From an uncultured Turicimonas sp. (lineage in GTDB: Bacteria; Pseudomonadota; Gammaproteobacteria; Burkholderiales; Burkholderiaceae_F), in the NCBI GenBank assembly GCA_947854175.1, contig CANTYJ010000045.1:1-48293 (forward strand): DNA of 48,293 nucleotides. Reading direction: 5' to 3'. A program made the translations under genes and the position numbers. The stretch's first letter is position 1. Each line of letters starts with the position of its first letter. Shown in pieces: positions 26,057 to 34,864 of the stretch. The notes below the pieces were generated by a model. It saw only the letters and a list, made by a program, of their open reading frames with translations, did no database searches and was not told the origin of the DNA.

Positions 26057-27679
26057 ATGGGTCAGCCTTTACAAGGAGTACAGGTTTTAAGAAATCCCTA
26101 TATTAATGAAGGCACAGCCTTCAGCAAAGAGGCTAGGGAAAGATTAAAACTGCGCGGACTCCTGCCCCCGAGGATCTTGACAATCGAGTTACAAGCTAAG
26201 CGTTTTATGGAACGCGTTAGAGAAACAGAAGATAATCTTGTTAAATATGAATTACTCGATTCCTTAAGACATAGAAACCGTACACTCTACTTCTATGTAT
26301 TGATCAACCATATCGAAGAGCTCATGCCGATTGTCTATACTCCGACTGTAGGTAAGGCTTGTATGGATTATGACCATATCTTCCGTAATACAGACGGTTT
26401 GTATGTCTCAATCGAAGATAAAGGACAAGTGGCTGAACTTGTTGCAAACTGTCCTCAGGAAGAGGTTGACATTATTGTTGTTACAGACGGTGAAAGAATT
26501 TTAGGATTAGGTGACCTGGGAACAGGCGGTATGGGAATTCCAAAAGGAAAACTCTCTCTTTACACAGCTTGTGCCGGCATTCACCCGGAAAGATCGTTGC
26601 CAGTCGTCATTGACGTCGGAACAAACAACCCGGCTCTCTTGAAAGATCCTCTCTATCTTGGACTCCAGCAACCTAGAGTCGACGGTGATGCATACTATGA
26701 ACTCGTAGATGAGTTCATTACAGCCGTTAGAAAGCGTTGGCCGAATGTTCTTATTCAGTTCGAAGATTTTGCCAATCGCCATGCATTTAAGTTGCTGGAT
26801 ATCTATCGTGAAAAAGTCACTTGCTTTAACGATGATATCCAAGGAACTGCTTCGGTAACTGTTTCTGCATTCATGTCGGCAGCTAAGGCAAAAGGCACAA
26901 AAGTATCCGATGAAAAGATTCTCTTCCTTGGAGCAGGTGAAGCTGCTTTAGGTTGTTCTGCACTGCTCGTCCAGGCTATGATGGAAGAAGGTCTGACAGC
27001 AGAACAGGCTAAGGACAGAATCTTCTTGTTTGACTCTAAAGGCTTAGTAGTTAAATCCAGAACAAATCTTTCTGAATCTAAACTTGAATTTGCCAAGGAT
27101 CTGGATGTTTGCGCTACATTCTTGGATGCTATTGAAACTGTTAAACCGACTGCTATCGTTGGTTTGGCAGCCCAGTCAGGCGCCTTTAATGCTTATGTTT
27201 TAGGTGCAATGGCAAGATTGAACGAACGCCCAATCATCTTTGCATTGTCTAATCCAACTTCTAAGGCTGAATGTACTGCCCGTGAGGCTTATACCTACAC
27301 TGAAGGCAGATGCTTATTTGCTTGCGGAAGTCCGTTTCCACCGGTTGAATTAAACGGAAAAACTTATATTCCTCGCCAGGGTAACAATAGTTATGTTTTC
27401 CCGGGTATTGGTCTTGGTGCTTTGTATACAAAGGCTAGATTGATTCCTGACGGCGTTTTCCTTACAGCCGCAAGAGCATTGACTGAAACAGTTTCTCAGG
27501 AAGATTTGGCTAAGGGAAGCTTATTGCCTCCGCTTACTGAGGTAAGAACTGTCTCCAGACACATTGCTCAGCGTGTTGCCGAGTATTGCTTGAACAGCGG
27601 AATAGCACAGATTGAAAGACCTGAAGATCTGACAAAAGCTTTAGAAGAGTACATGTATAAACCCAAATACATGGAATAA
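26057..27679 (+). CDS. maeA: NAD-dependent malic enzyme
   Basis: Oxidatively decarboxylates malate to pyruvate, making NADH. The 540-residue, single-domain form is of the MaeA/SfcA type and is not fused to a phosphotransacetylase domain. Motifs are YTPTVGKAC (catalytic Tyr), GMGIPKGKLSLYTACAG (catalytic Lys), VVIDVGTNN, and the metal and substrate segment FEDFANRHAF...CFNDDIQGTA with a downstream FLGAGEAALG dinucleotide-binding loop. The start at 26057 (MGQPLQ) has GGAG 8 nt upstream; the in-frame ATG at 26012 would add an unconserved Cys/Phe-rich leader. In an organism that seems to use dicarboxylates and amino acids this may be a main pyruvate source. It converges with the SulP gene across a bidirectional terminator. 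Confidence 0.94.
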   Translation: MGQPLQGVQVLRNPYINEGTAFSKEARERLKLRGLLPPRILTIELQAKRFMERVRETEDNLVKYELLDSLRHRNRTLYFYVLINHIEELMPIVYTPTVGKACMDYDHIFRNTDGLYVSIEDKGQVAELVANCPQEEVDIIVVTDGERILGLGDLGTGGMGIPKGKLSLYTACAGIHPERSLPVVIDVGTNNPALLKDPLYLGLQQPRVDGDAYYELVDEFITAVRKRWPNVLIQFEDFANRHAFKLLDIYREKVTCFNDDIQGTASVTVSAFMSAAKAKGTKVSDEKILFLGAGEAALGCSALLVQAMMEEGLTAEQAKDRIFLFDSKGLVVKSRTNLSESKLEFAKDLDVCATFLDAIETVKPTAIVGLAAQSGAFNAYVLGAMARLNERPIIFALSNPTSKAECTAREAYTYTEGRCLFACGSPFPPVELNGKTYIPRQGNNSYVFPGIGLGALYTKARLIPDGVFLTAARALTETVSQEDLAKGSLLPPLTEVRTVSRHIAQRVAEYCLNSGIAQIERPEDLTKALEEYMYKPKYME

Positions 27680-27696
27680 AAAGTTTTATTCCTGAC

Positions 27697-27729
27697 AAAA
27701 CGAAACCCGCCGGTGGCGGGTTTCGTTTT
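27697..27729. terminator. Bidirectional terminator between maeA and the SulP gene
   Basis: AAAACGAAACCCGCC (27697-27711), a GGT loop, and GGCGGGTTTCGTTTT (27715-27729) form a 15-bp perfect stem with A- and T-runs on both sides, serving both convergent genes. Confidence 0.88.
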
Positions 27730-27745
27730 AACTAGGTCTACAGTT

Positions 27746-29503
27746 TTATTTTTCTATTATTAGGAGATCGTCAGACTTGTGTTGAGTTTCATTCTTTTTT
27801 CTCTTTTCTTCTAGGAATTCTTCACCAAGTTTGATGGCTTCATCCATATCGCTGACAAAGTACCTGCCCATCACCTTATTCAGCTCAAGGCGCTCCATCT
27901 GCTTGAGAGGATGACCGTTTGCACCTGCAATAATCAATACCTTGCCGTGAGCTGTTAAGTTCTTCTGGAATTTCTCAATGATGTCAAGTGCACTGTTATC
28001 AATTGATAAAAGATCGCTGAAATTAAAGATAATAACGTCAGGAGAATGAGGATCAATGATGTGTTTCGGATCGGTGACAATTTCTAATTTCGAAACGGAA
28101 CCGAAGAAAAGAGCTCCTTCCATGACCCATGCTTCAATACCGTACGGTGTATTAAACGGGAGATGAACAGGAAGCACTCTTGTCAATGTGTTCATTCTGT
28201 ATAAGAAGAAGATAGCAGCTGTCATCAGTCCGACTTCGACAGCAACCGTCAGGTCAAAGATCACGGTTAAGAAGAAGGTTGCCAGCAAGGTTGCCTTATA
28301 GGACATCGTGAAATGAGTTAGACGAACGAACTCATGCCAGTTACCCATGTTAAAGGCCATAAACAACAAAATGGCTGAAAGGCAGGCTAATGGAACATTA
28401 GATGCTAAAGGGGCAGCAACCAAAACAATGATAAGAAGAGTGATACTGTGAACCATACCTGCGACCGGAGAAACCGCGCCGCTCTTAATATTCGTCACAG
28501 TTCTGGCAATCGTGCCTGTGGAAGGAAGACCTCCGATGAAAGGAACAATGCAGTTAGCAATACCTTGTCCCATCAGTTCCTGATTAGGGTCATGACGGTC
28601 ATCAGTCATTGCGTCAGCGACTCGGGCGCAAAGGAGAGATTCAATAGCACCGAGCAGGGCCAAAGTAAGAGCCGGTCCTATTAACTGATTGAAAGAGGTC
28701 CAGGAAACTTCAGGCCACTGAAGTTTTGGTAAGCCTTGAGGAATTCCTCCGAACTTTGAACCGATAGTTTCTACAGGAAGATTCAAAAATGTCACGGCTG
28801 CAGTCATGATTGCAAGTACAACAACCGTGCTCGGGATTCTTGCCAGCCAGCGTTTCCAGGGAGCACCTCCTTGGTTCCAGCTTCTGGGCCAGATGAAAAC
28901 AATTATCAGAGAAATGATGCCGATGCCGACGGCGTAGGGATTGACTGTCGTTATGGCTCCGTATAAAGCTCCGATCTGCCCAAAGAAATCAGCAGGCATT
29001 TTGGCAATATTCAAACCCAAAAAGTCTTTTACCTGAGAAAGCCCGATAAGAACCGCAATACCATTGGTAAAGCCGATGACAATTGAGACCGGAATAAAGC
29101 GGATAAAACTTCCGATTTTCAGCAATCCCATAATGAATAGGAAGATTCCGGAGATAAAGGTTGCCGCAAGCAGTCCTCCGACTCCAAACTGCGCGATGAT
29201 GCCGTAAACGATAACAATAAATGCGCCGGCAGGGCCTCCGATCTGGACTTTACATCCGCCTAATAGAGAAATTAAAAAGCCTGCCACAATCGCTGTGTAA
29301 ATGCCTGCCTCAGGGGTCATTCCGGATGCAATTGCAAAAGCCATCGCCAGAGGAAGAGCTACAACACCGACGGTCAGACCGGCTGAAACGTCGTTGGTAA
29401 ATTTATTTAATGAATAGTCTTTAAGTATGTTTAAAGATGCCGGATGAAATGTCGCTAAAGGAAAACGATGCAAAGCATCCACTATGTGCTGGCGTGCAGT
29501 CAT
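27746..29503 (-). CDS. SulP family anion transporter with STAS domain
   Basis: An inner-membrane SLC26/SulP transporter of 585 residues. The membrane part (about 20-430) has the SulP signature near residue 45 (AGLTVGVVALPLAMAFAIASG) and repeated TM helices. A cytoplasmic STAS domain (about 450-560) includes the NFSDLLSIDNSALDII motif around the usual nucleotide-interacting loop. Substrates in the family include sulfate, bicarbonate and dicarboxylates, and sequence alone does not decide. It stands alone, with its own terminator shared with maeA and a metG-side terminator 5' of it, so it is probably transcribed singly. Confidence 0.87.
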   Translation of the reverse strand: MTARQHIVDALHRFPLATFHPASLNILKDYSLNKFTNDVSAGLTVGVVALPLAMAFAIASGMTPEAGIYTAIVAGFLISLLGGCKVQIGGPAGAFIVIVYGIIAQFGVGGLLAATFISGIFLFIMGLLKIGSFIRFIPVSIVIGFTNGIAVLIGLSQVKDFLGLNIAKMPADFFGQIGALYGAITTVNPYAVGIGIISLIIVFIWPRSWNQGGAPWKRWLARIPSTVVVLAIMTAAVTFLNLPVETIGSKFGGIPQGLPKLQWPEVSWTSFNQLIGPALTLALLGAIESLLCARVADAMTDDRHDPNQELMGQGIANCIVPFIGGLPSTGTIARTVTNIKSGAVSPVAGMVHSITLLIIVLVAAPLASNVPLACLSAILLFMAFNMGNWHEFVRLTHFTMSYKATLLATFFLTVIFDLTVAVEVGLMTAAIFFLYRMNTLTRVLPVHLPFNTPYGIEAWVMEGALFFGSVSKLEIVTDPKHIIDPHSPDVIIFNFSDLLSIDNSALDIIEKFQKNLTAHGKVLIIAGANGHPLKQMERLELNKVMGRYFVSDMDEAIKLGEEFLEEKRKKNETQHKSDDLLIIEK

Positions 29504-29573
29504 GTCGAATATAAAAATTATTTTGAAAAGTTTTTCTAAGTGTTAAACAAAGAGTTTAAAACTTCAATTAAAG

Positions 29574-29628
29574 AAAAACTCCAACTTTCACTCAGATTGC
29601 TCATCTTTCGTGAAAAGTTGGAGTTTTT
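29574..29628 (-). terminator. Terminator after metG
   Basis: AAAAACTCCAACTTT (29574-29588) and AAAGTTGGAGTTTTT (29614-29628) form a long stem with T-runs on both strands. On the minus strand it lies 13 nt after the metG stop and ahead of the SulP gene. Confidence 0.85.
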
Positions 29629-29641
29629 TAGGTAAATCTAC

Positions 29642-31747
29642 TTAGTGTAAACGCATTCCCGGCACGGCTCCGCAGTCCGGAGTCAATAAATAAAGTGCCG
29701 TTGTTTTCTCATTTCCATCAGAAGCAGAAAGAAGCATGCCCTCAGAAAATTCTCCCATCATCTTTCTCGGTTCAAGATTGGCAACGATAACGGTTAATCT
29801 TCCGATTAGATCTTCCGGTTTGTAGAAGTTAGCAATACCGGAGAAGATATTTCTAGTTTTTCCTTCACCTGCGTCAACTGTGAGACGAAGAAGTTTGCGG
29901 CTCTTTTCAACTTTTTCGCAGTTAACGATTTTTGCGACTCTTAAGTCGAGTTTGGCAAAGTCATCAAATGTGACGTTCGGTTGAAGAGGCTCGTAAACGA
30001 ATTCTTCCTTAGATTTCTGAGCTTCTTCTTTTTTCTCTGCTTTCTTTTCTTCCTTGTTCTGATTGGCAGGATTACTCAGCTCGAAAAGCTGGGTAAGCTG
30101 ATCAGTAGTAGCACGAGTCATAAGATGCTTAAATGGTTTAAGCACAGTTTTTTCGTTCAAACTGGCATGTACCGTTTCCCAGTTCAACTCTTCACAACCA
30201 AGAAAGTCTTCAACCTTTAAAGCTGTTTTGGGAAGAACCGGTTTTAAATATAAGGTTAGAAGCCTAAATGCTTCTAAGGTAATAGAACACACTGCCTTTA
30301 ACTCTGCAGATTTTTCTTCAGATTTTGCCAGTTCCCATGGCTTCTTCTCATCAACAAATTCGTTGACTTTGTCTGCCATTTCCATAACCTTTCTCATAGC
30401 CTTGTTATATTCTCTGGCTTCATAAAAATCGCGGATAGCATTAGAGAAAGACTTGATATTGGTGATTAAGTCACTGTCTGCAATTGCGTCCGAATCAACT
30501 TTTCCTTCAAACCTCTTGAGTAAGAAGCCGGCTGAACGACTGGCAATATTGACATATTTCCCGACGAGGTCTGTATTAGTCCTGGCGATGAAGTCTTCCG
30601 GGTTGAAGTCAATGTCTTCAACTTTTGAGTTGAGCTTATAGGCAAGATAATATCTTAGCCACTCGGGATCCATTCCTAAATCTAGATAAGCGATTGGATC
30701 GAGTCCTGTACCACGACTCTTACTCATTTTTCTGTTGTAGACGGTTAAGAATCCGTGGCACCAGACGTGATCGGGAGTCTTAAACGGTTTTCCTGCAAAC
30801 TTGAGCATTGCAGGCCAGAACAAAGTATGGAAATAAGCAATATCCTTGCCGATAATATGAATTTGCTCAGTCGTTGAAGTCTCCAGCAGTGCCTGAAAAT
30901 TAATACCTTTAATGGCACAATAGGATTTAAGGCTGGCAAGGTAACCAATAGGTGCATCTAACCAGACATAAAAATATTTACCTGGTGCATCGGGGATCGG
31001 AATGCCGAAGTACGGGGCATCTCTTGAGATATCCCAATCTGCCAGTTCACCGTCCTTACCTAACCATTCTTCAGTTTTGGCAATAATCTGAGGTTGTAAT
31101 CTTAAAGAACCGTCTGTGGAAACTCCTTTAGTCCACTCACGTAAAAAGTCCACACACCGCGGGTCAGATAACTTAAAGAAGTAATGAGTGCTCTTTCTTA
31201 ATTCCGGTTTTGCGCCTGAAAGGGCTGAATATGGTTCAATAAGTTCTGTCGGAGAGTAGACTGCGCCACAAACTTCACAGGAGTCACCGTACTGGTCTTC
31301 TGCTCCACACTTAGGACATTTACCTTTAATAAAACGGTCCGCAAGGAACATTTTCTTTTCAGGATCATAGAATTGTTCGATGTCTTTAGTGTAGATAAGC
31401 CCTTCATCCTTCAAACGACGGTAAATTTCGCATGACAACTCTGTGTTTTCAGCGCTGTCTGTTGAGTGCCAGTGATCGAACTTAACAAGGAAGCCATCGA
31501 GGTATTGCTTTCTTCCTGAAGAAATTTTTCTGACAAACTCCTCCGGAGTAATTCCTAATTTCTGAGCGGAAATCATGATTGGCGCACCGTGAGCATCATC
31601 GGCACCTACGAAGTGCACTGTATTGTTGCCCATCCGTTGATGGCGGACCCAGATGTCAGCTTGAATGTACTCAACAATATGCCCCATATGAAAGTTTCCG
31701 TTTGCATATGGCAATGCAGTTGTTAGAAATATTGTGCGTTTACTCAT
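29642..31747 (-). CDS. metG: Methionyl-tRNA synthetase
   Basis: A class I synthetase that charges Met-tRNA. It carries the HIGH-type motif HMGH at 20-23, a zinc-binding CPKCG...CEVCG knuckle near residues 145-160, and KMSKS in [17 protein letters not shown]-terminal EMAPII-like tRNA-binding domain (about 595-701, [20 protein letters not shown]) is joined by a Lys/Glu-rich linker ([18 protein letters not shown]). At 701 residues it is the long, dimeric form. In Burkholderiales metG is divergent from apbC; here an 834-bp decayed insertion separates them. Confidence 0.97.
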   Translation of the reverse strand: MSKRTIFLTTALPYANGNFHMGHIVEYIQADIWVRHQRMGNNTVHFVGADDAHGAPIMISAQKLGITPEEFVRKISSGRKQYLDGFLVKFDHWHSTDSAENTELSCEIYRRLKDEGLIYTKDIEQFYDPEKKMFLADRFIKGKCPKCGAEDQYGDSCEVCGAVYSPTELIEPYSALSGAKPELRKSTHYFFKLSDPRCVDFLREWTKGVSTDGSLRLQPQIIAKTEEWLGKDGELADWDISRDAPYFGIPIPDAPGKYFYVWLDAPIGYLASLKSYCAIKGINFQALLETSTTEQIHIIGKDIAYFHTLFWPAMLKFAGKPFKTPDHVWCHGFLTVYNRKMSKSRGTGLDPIAYLDLGMDPEWLRYYLAYKLNSKVEDIDFNPEDFIARTNTDLVGKYVNIASRSAGFLLKRFEGKVDSDAIADSDLITNIKSFSNAIRDFYEAREYNKAMRKVMEMADKVNEFVDEKKPWELAKSEEKSAELKAVCSITLEAFRLLTLYLKPVLPKTALKVEDFLGCEELNWETVHASLNEKTVLKPFKHLMTRATTDQLTQLFELSNPANQNKEEKKAEKKEEAQKSKEEFVYEPLQPNVTFDDFAKLDLRVAKIVNCEKVEKSRKLLRLTVDAGEGKTRNIFSGIANFYKPEDLIGRLTVIVANLEPRKMMGEFSEGMLLSASDGNEKTTALYLLTPDCGAVPGMRLH

Positions 31748-31824
31748 GTTAATTTCTTTGATAATTACGGTTATACAGTTTTTCTCTAAACCTTTGATTC
31801 TACTCTTTGAGCGGACCTCTTAAT

Positions 31825-32196
31825 TTAATGAAAGAAAGAAAAGCAGGGCCTACGCATTGAGAAATCTGATTTCTGATTGTAAACTTTTTCCAAACAATCG
31901 ATAGCCTTGTCAATGTTCGACATCATCACCCTCATTGAGGAGATTGATAGATTCTCGTCTTTAAGGATTTTTCCGTATTTCTCCAAAGTATTTAACCCAA
32001 TTTTTGTTAACGAGGTCCGGTCCAGTAAATATTCAGGATTCACCGTTTGGAGCCGGTCCTGGTTAAACACCACATCGAGCACCCAATGAGTGTTGCTCTC
32101 AATCGACCAGTGCTGGCGGATGTAATTTTCAAACAAATTGAGCATGCTCTTTTGTTTGTCAACATCGTAATTTCTATTATTAACTATTCTTCTACT
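31825..32196 (-). pseudogene. ISAs1-family transposase remnant (C-terminal part)
   Basis: The minus-strand frame carries NYIRQHWSIESNTHWVLDVVFNQD, a clear match to the ISAs1-family transposase region around the catalytic Glu (usually RxHWxIENxLHWxLDVxFxED). An in-frame TGA at 32199-32197 ends the open frame upstream, the N-terminal catalytic Asp regions are absent, and the tail (FSMRRPCFSFFH) is not family-like. At 31844 the plus strand reads CAGGGCCTACGCATTG, resembling an ISAs1-type terminal inverted repeat (from memory), so the IS end may lie there. This is a dead fragment between metG and apbC; the other end was not found. Confidence 0.75.
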
Positions 32197-32270
32197 TCAA
32201 TAGCTTCTAATAACTTTCAAGCGATATCAGTCGTTACAAAATCCGAATATAGTGGAAGGCGAAGATAAAG

Positions 32271-32472
32271 ATGCCTGCACAAGACTTCATCAAGTCGACT
32301 GCGGAACGTGGATATAAACTAGCGTTGAATATAGGAAAGAAACAACTGGGCTATATGGCTCAAAGAGTTATTGTTATTCGATGGACGCATTGTGAACTTG
32401 CCCGATATTGTCCGAAATTATAAAAATACCGGACAATATTTAAAATTAGAGACAACTCTCCGAGAGGCCTAG
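32271..32472 (+). pseudogene. Decayed coding fragment, unknown, two frames
   Basis: From the ATG at 32271 a 50-codon frame reads MPAQDFIKSTAERGYKLALN and on to GKKQLGYMAQR before ending in ARYCPKL. From about 32335 to the TAG at 32470 another frame is open and protein-like (WLKELLLFDGRIVNLPDIV, then YLKLETTLREA). The two could be one gene broken by a frameshift near 32365. I recognise no family. It lies in the same decayed interval as the transposase remnant and may be an IS passenger, an older host gene or chance. Confidence 0.3.
32405..32439. repeat. Perfect 10-bp inverted repeat ATATTGTCCG / CGGACAATAT
   Basis: ATATTGTCCG (32405-32414) and CGGACAATAT (32430-32439) flank a 15-bp AT-rich spacer that contains a TATAAA-like element. 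The two arms are spaced about 2.4 helical turns apart (25 bp centre to centre), as for a dimeric repressor site over a -10 box. No adjacent intact regulator exists, so it may be a relic. The tail lacks a T-run, so it is not a terminator. Confidence 0.6.
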
Positions 32473-32545
32473 TATGTAACGGGGCAGTTCATAGTTTGAA
32501 ACTCTTAGATTAAAAGAATTAAGGTGCATTTATTCATAGAGTTGT

Positions 32546-32578
32546 AAACTCCGAGTAATCAAAAATAATCCGGAGTTT
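32546..32578 (+). promoter_or_regulatory. Hairpin that covers the apbC Shine-Dalgarno
   Basis: AAACTCCG (32546-32553) pairs perfectly with CGGAGTTT (32571-32578). The only ribosome-binding site of apbC, GGAG at 32572-32575, lies inside the 3' arm, 6 nt before the ATG. The 17-nt loop is AT-rich. No U-run follows, so it is a candidate translational switch rather than a terminator. Confidence 0.5.
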
Positions 32579-32581
32579 TAG

Positions 32582-33667
32582 ATGGACGAAAAAATTGAAC
32601 AGAAAATCAGACACCTTCTACAAAATGTCATTGATCCGAACACAGGTAAGGATCTTGTTAAATCAAAATCACTAAAGAAAATTGAAGATGTCGACGGCAA
32701 ATTAAAAATCATTATCGACTTGGATTACCCGGCAAAAACTCAGATTCCGGTAATTAAGAAATTGGTTGAAGACAAACTTTCATCCGAAAATATCATTGCA
32801 GATGTGGAAGTCAAACAAAACATCATTGCTCACCAGGTTCAAAGAGGAGTCAAGGTTTTTGACAATGTCAAAAACATTATTGCAATTTCTTCCGGAAAGG
32901 GCGGAGTCGGCAAAAGTACTGTTTCTGCCAATATAGCGTTGGCCCTTCAGGCAGAAGGAGCCAAAGTTGGCTTGCTTGATGCTGATATTTATGGTCCGAG
33001 CCAGCCGACTATGCTTGGCATTACCGATAAACCGACGTCATTGGACGGCAAATCTTTGGAACCGTTGATGAGCCACGGTTTGCAAGTAGCATCCATCGGC
33101 GTGTTGATTGATCCTGATCAGCCAATGATTTGGAGAGGTCCGTTGGCAGTTTCTGCGCTTCAACAGCTTCTGACACAAACCAATTGGAAAGACTTGGATT
33201 ATTTGATCGTAGATATGCCCCCGGGAACAGGCGATATTCAATTGTCTTTGTCACAGGAAGTTCCTGTTACCGGCGCAGTTATTGTGACAACTCCTCAGGA
33301 TATTGCCTTGATGGATGCCAAGAAAGGTTTGGTAATGTTCGAAAAAGTCAATGTTCCAATCCTTGGAATTATCGAGAATATGGCAACTCATATCTGTAGC
33401 AATTGTGGTCATGAAGAGCATATTTTCGGAGAAGGCGGAGCCAAGAAGATGGCAGAGCAATACAGCGTCAATCTGCTCGGAGAAATTCCACTGGATATCA
33501 ATATTCGTATGAGCATGGACAAGGGAGAGCCTATCGTTGCCTCAGATCCTGATAGTAAAGTCTCTGCCGTCTATAAAGAGATTGCCCGTAAGATTGGAGT
33601 TCTGGTTTCTGAAAGAAACAAAGACTACTCAGCAAAAATGCCGTCAATTAAGATTTCTGAGGACTAA
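32582..33667 (+). CDS. apbC: Iron-sulfur carrier ATPase ApbC (Mrp)
   Basis: A P-loop ATPase of the Mrp/NBP35 family that binds and transfers 4Fe-4S clusters. An N-terminal MIP18/DUF59 domain (about 5-80) precedes the deviant Walker A SGKGGVGKST (104-113). The cluster-binding CxxC is C272-C275 (HICSNCGHEE). The length of 361 residues is standard for betaproteobacteria. The ATG at 32582 is preceded by GGAG that sits in an 8-bp hairpin. A bidirectional terminator follows. Confidence 0.95.
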   Translation: MDEKIEQKIRHLLQNVIDPNTGKDLVKSKSLKKIEDVDGKLKIIIDLDYPAKTQIPVIKKLVEDKLSSENIIADVEVKQNIIAHQVQRGVKVFDNVKNIIAISSGKGGVGKSTVSANIALALQAEGAKVGLLDADIYGPSQPTMLGITDKPTSLDGKSLEPLMSHGLQVASIGVLIDPDQPMIWRGPLAVSALQQLLTQTNWKDLDYLIVDMPPGTGDIQLSLSQEVPVTGAVIVTTPQDIALMDAKKGLVMFEKVNVPILGIIENMATHICSNCGHEEHIFGEGGAKKMAEQYSVNLLGEIPLDINIRMSMDKGEPIVASDPDSKVSAVYKEIARKIGVLVSERNKDYSAKMPSIKISED

Positions 33668-33688
33668 TTTTTAAGTTTTCGATAAAAG

Positions 33689-33722
33689 AAAAGGCTGTTT
33701 TTCATTATTAGAACAGCCTTTT
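33689..33722. terminator. Bidirectional terminator between apbC and the reductase gene
   Basis: AAAAGGCTGTT (33689-33699) and AACAGCCTTTT (33712-33722) form an 11-bp perfect stem over a 12-nt loop, with T-rich flanks usable from both strands. Confidence 0.85.
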
Positions 33723-33745
33723 CCTCTTTCTATCGGAAAGAGATA

Positions 33746-34804
33746 TTAATCAAAATGAGGTGTTTCTACACCTAAGACTTTATGAAGTTTTGGACTTGTT
33801 GTTGTGTACTGCAGCAACACTCTTTTTTCCGGGAAGACATAATCAGCCGCAGCAAAAGCAGCCAACGCGCATTCATGGAAGCCGGAAAGAATTAATTTTT
33901 TCTTGCCGGGGTAAATGTTAATGTCACCTACAGCAAAGACACCGGGAATGTTTGTTTCGAACCTGGCAGTATCAACAACGATCTGTTTTCTCTCTAATTT
34001 GAGTCCCCAGTCTGCAATTGGGCCGAGTTTCGGCTGGAGTCCGAAGAAAACAAGAAGATGATCCATCGGCATACGACGGGTAACGCCGTCTGCACCGGTG
34101 ACTTTCACTTCAGTCATAATGCCGTTTTCTTCCGTGAAACCTGTTACCTGGCCGACTTCAAACTGCATCTCCCACTTATCACAGAGATCTTTCATTTTGG
34201 TAACTGAGGCAGGAGCTGCTCTAAAGCCGTCTCTTCTATGAACTAAAACGACGCTTTCTGCTTTTCCGATAAGGTTTAAGCACCAGTCTAAGGCTGAGTC
34301 ACCGCCACCGCAGATAACAATATTCTTTCCTTCAAATATTGAAGGATTCTTAACCTTGTAATGAAGTTGAGAGCCTTCAAATTTATCAATGTGTGGAACT
34401 TTTAGCGTTCTGGATTGGAAACTGCCTACGCCGGCTGCAATGAAGACTGCTTTAGCAAGGAATTCAGTACCTTTGCTTGTCTTGACATAAAGACGGCCGT
34501 CTTCAAGTTTTTTAAGATCAGTAGCTTCTTCACCGTAATGGAAAGTCGGGTTAAAAGGCTCGATTTGCTTTAACAGATTATCTGTCAGTTCCTGAGCTGA
34601 ACATACCGGGACTGCCGGAATGTCATAAATAGGTTTGTCCGGATAAAGTTCAACACATTGACCGCCTGGTCTCGGCAGTGAATCGACAACGTGCGCTTTC
34701 ATTTCCAAAAGACCAAGTTCAAAAACTTGGAAAAGGCCTACAGGGCCTGCACCGATAATCACAGCATCGGTTTCAATCGGTTTCTTAATGTCTGTCTCTG
34801 TCAC
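33746..34804 (-). CDS. Thioredoxin-reductase-like ferredoxin/flavodoxin-NADP+ reductase
   Basis: A 352-residue FAD/NAD(P) flavoprotein of the YumC/TrxR-like FNR class. FAD binding is shown by [16 protein letters not shown] near the N-terminus and [23 protein letters not shown] near the end; NADPH binding by [15 protein letters not shown]. There is no CxxC redox pair in the NADPH domain, which excludes thioredoxin reductase and supports FNR, which moves electrons between NADPH and ferredoxin or flavodoxin. The start is a GTG (MTETDIKKP). It is convergent with apbC across a shared terminator. Confidence 0.88.
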   Translation of the reverse strand: MTETDIKKPIETDAVIIGAGPVGLFQVFELGLLEMKAHVVDSLPRPGGQCVELYPDKPIYDIPAVPVCSAQELTDNLLKQIEPFNPTFHYGEEATDLKKLEDGRLYVKTSKGTEFLAKAVFIAAGVGSFQSRTLKVPHIDKFEGSQLHYKVKNPSIFEGKNIVICGGGDSALDWCLNLIGKAESVVLVHRRDGFRAAPASVTKMKDLCDKWEMQFEVGQVTGFTEENGIMTEVKVTGADGVTRRMPMDHLLVFFGLQPKLGPIADWGLKLERKQIVVDTARFETNIPGVFAVGDINIYPGKKKLILSGFHECALAAFAAADYVFPEKRVLLQYTTTSPKLHKVLGVETPHFD

Positions 34805-34864
34805 TTTTTGTGTCTCTATAGGTTAATCGCAATATTTTCTCATTTATAGAGTCGGTTAAACGAC

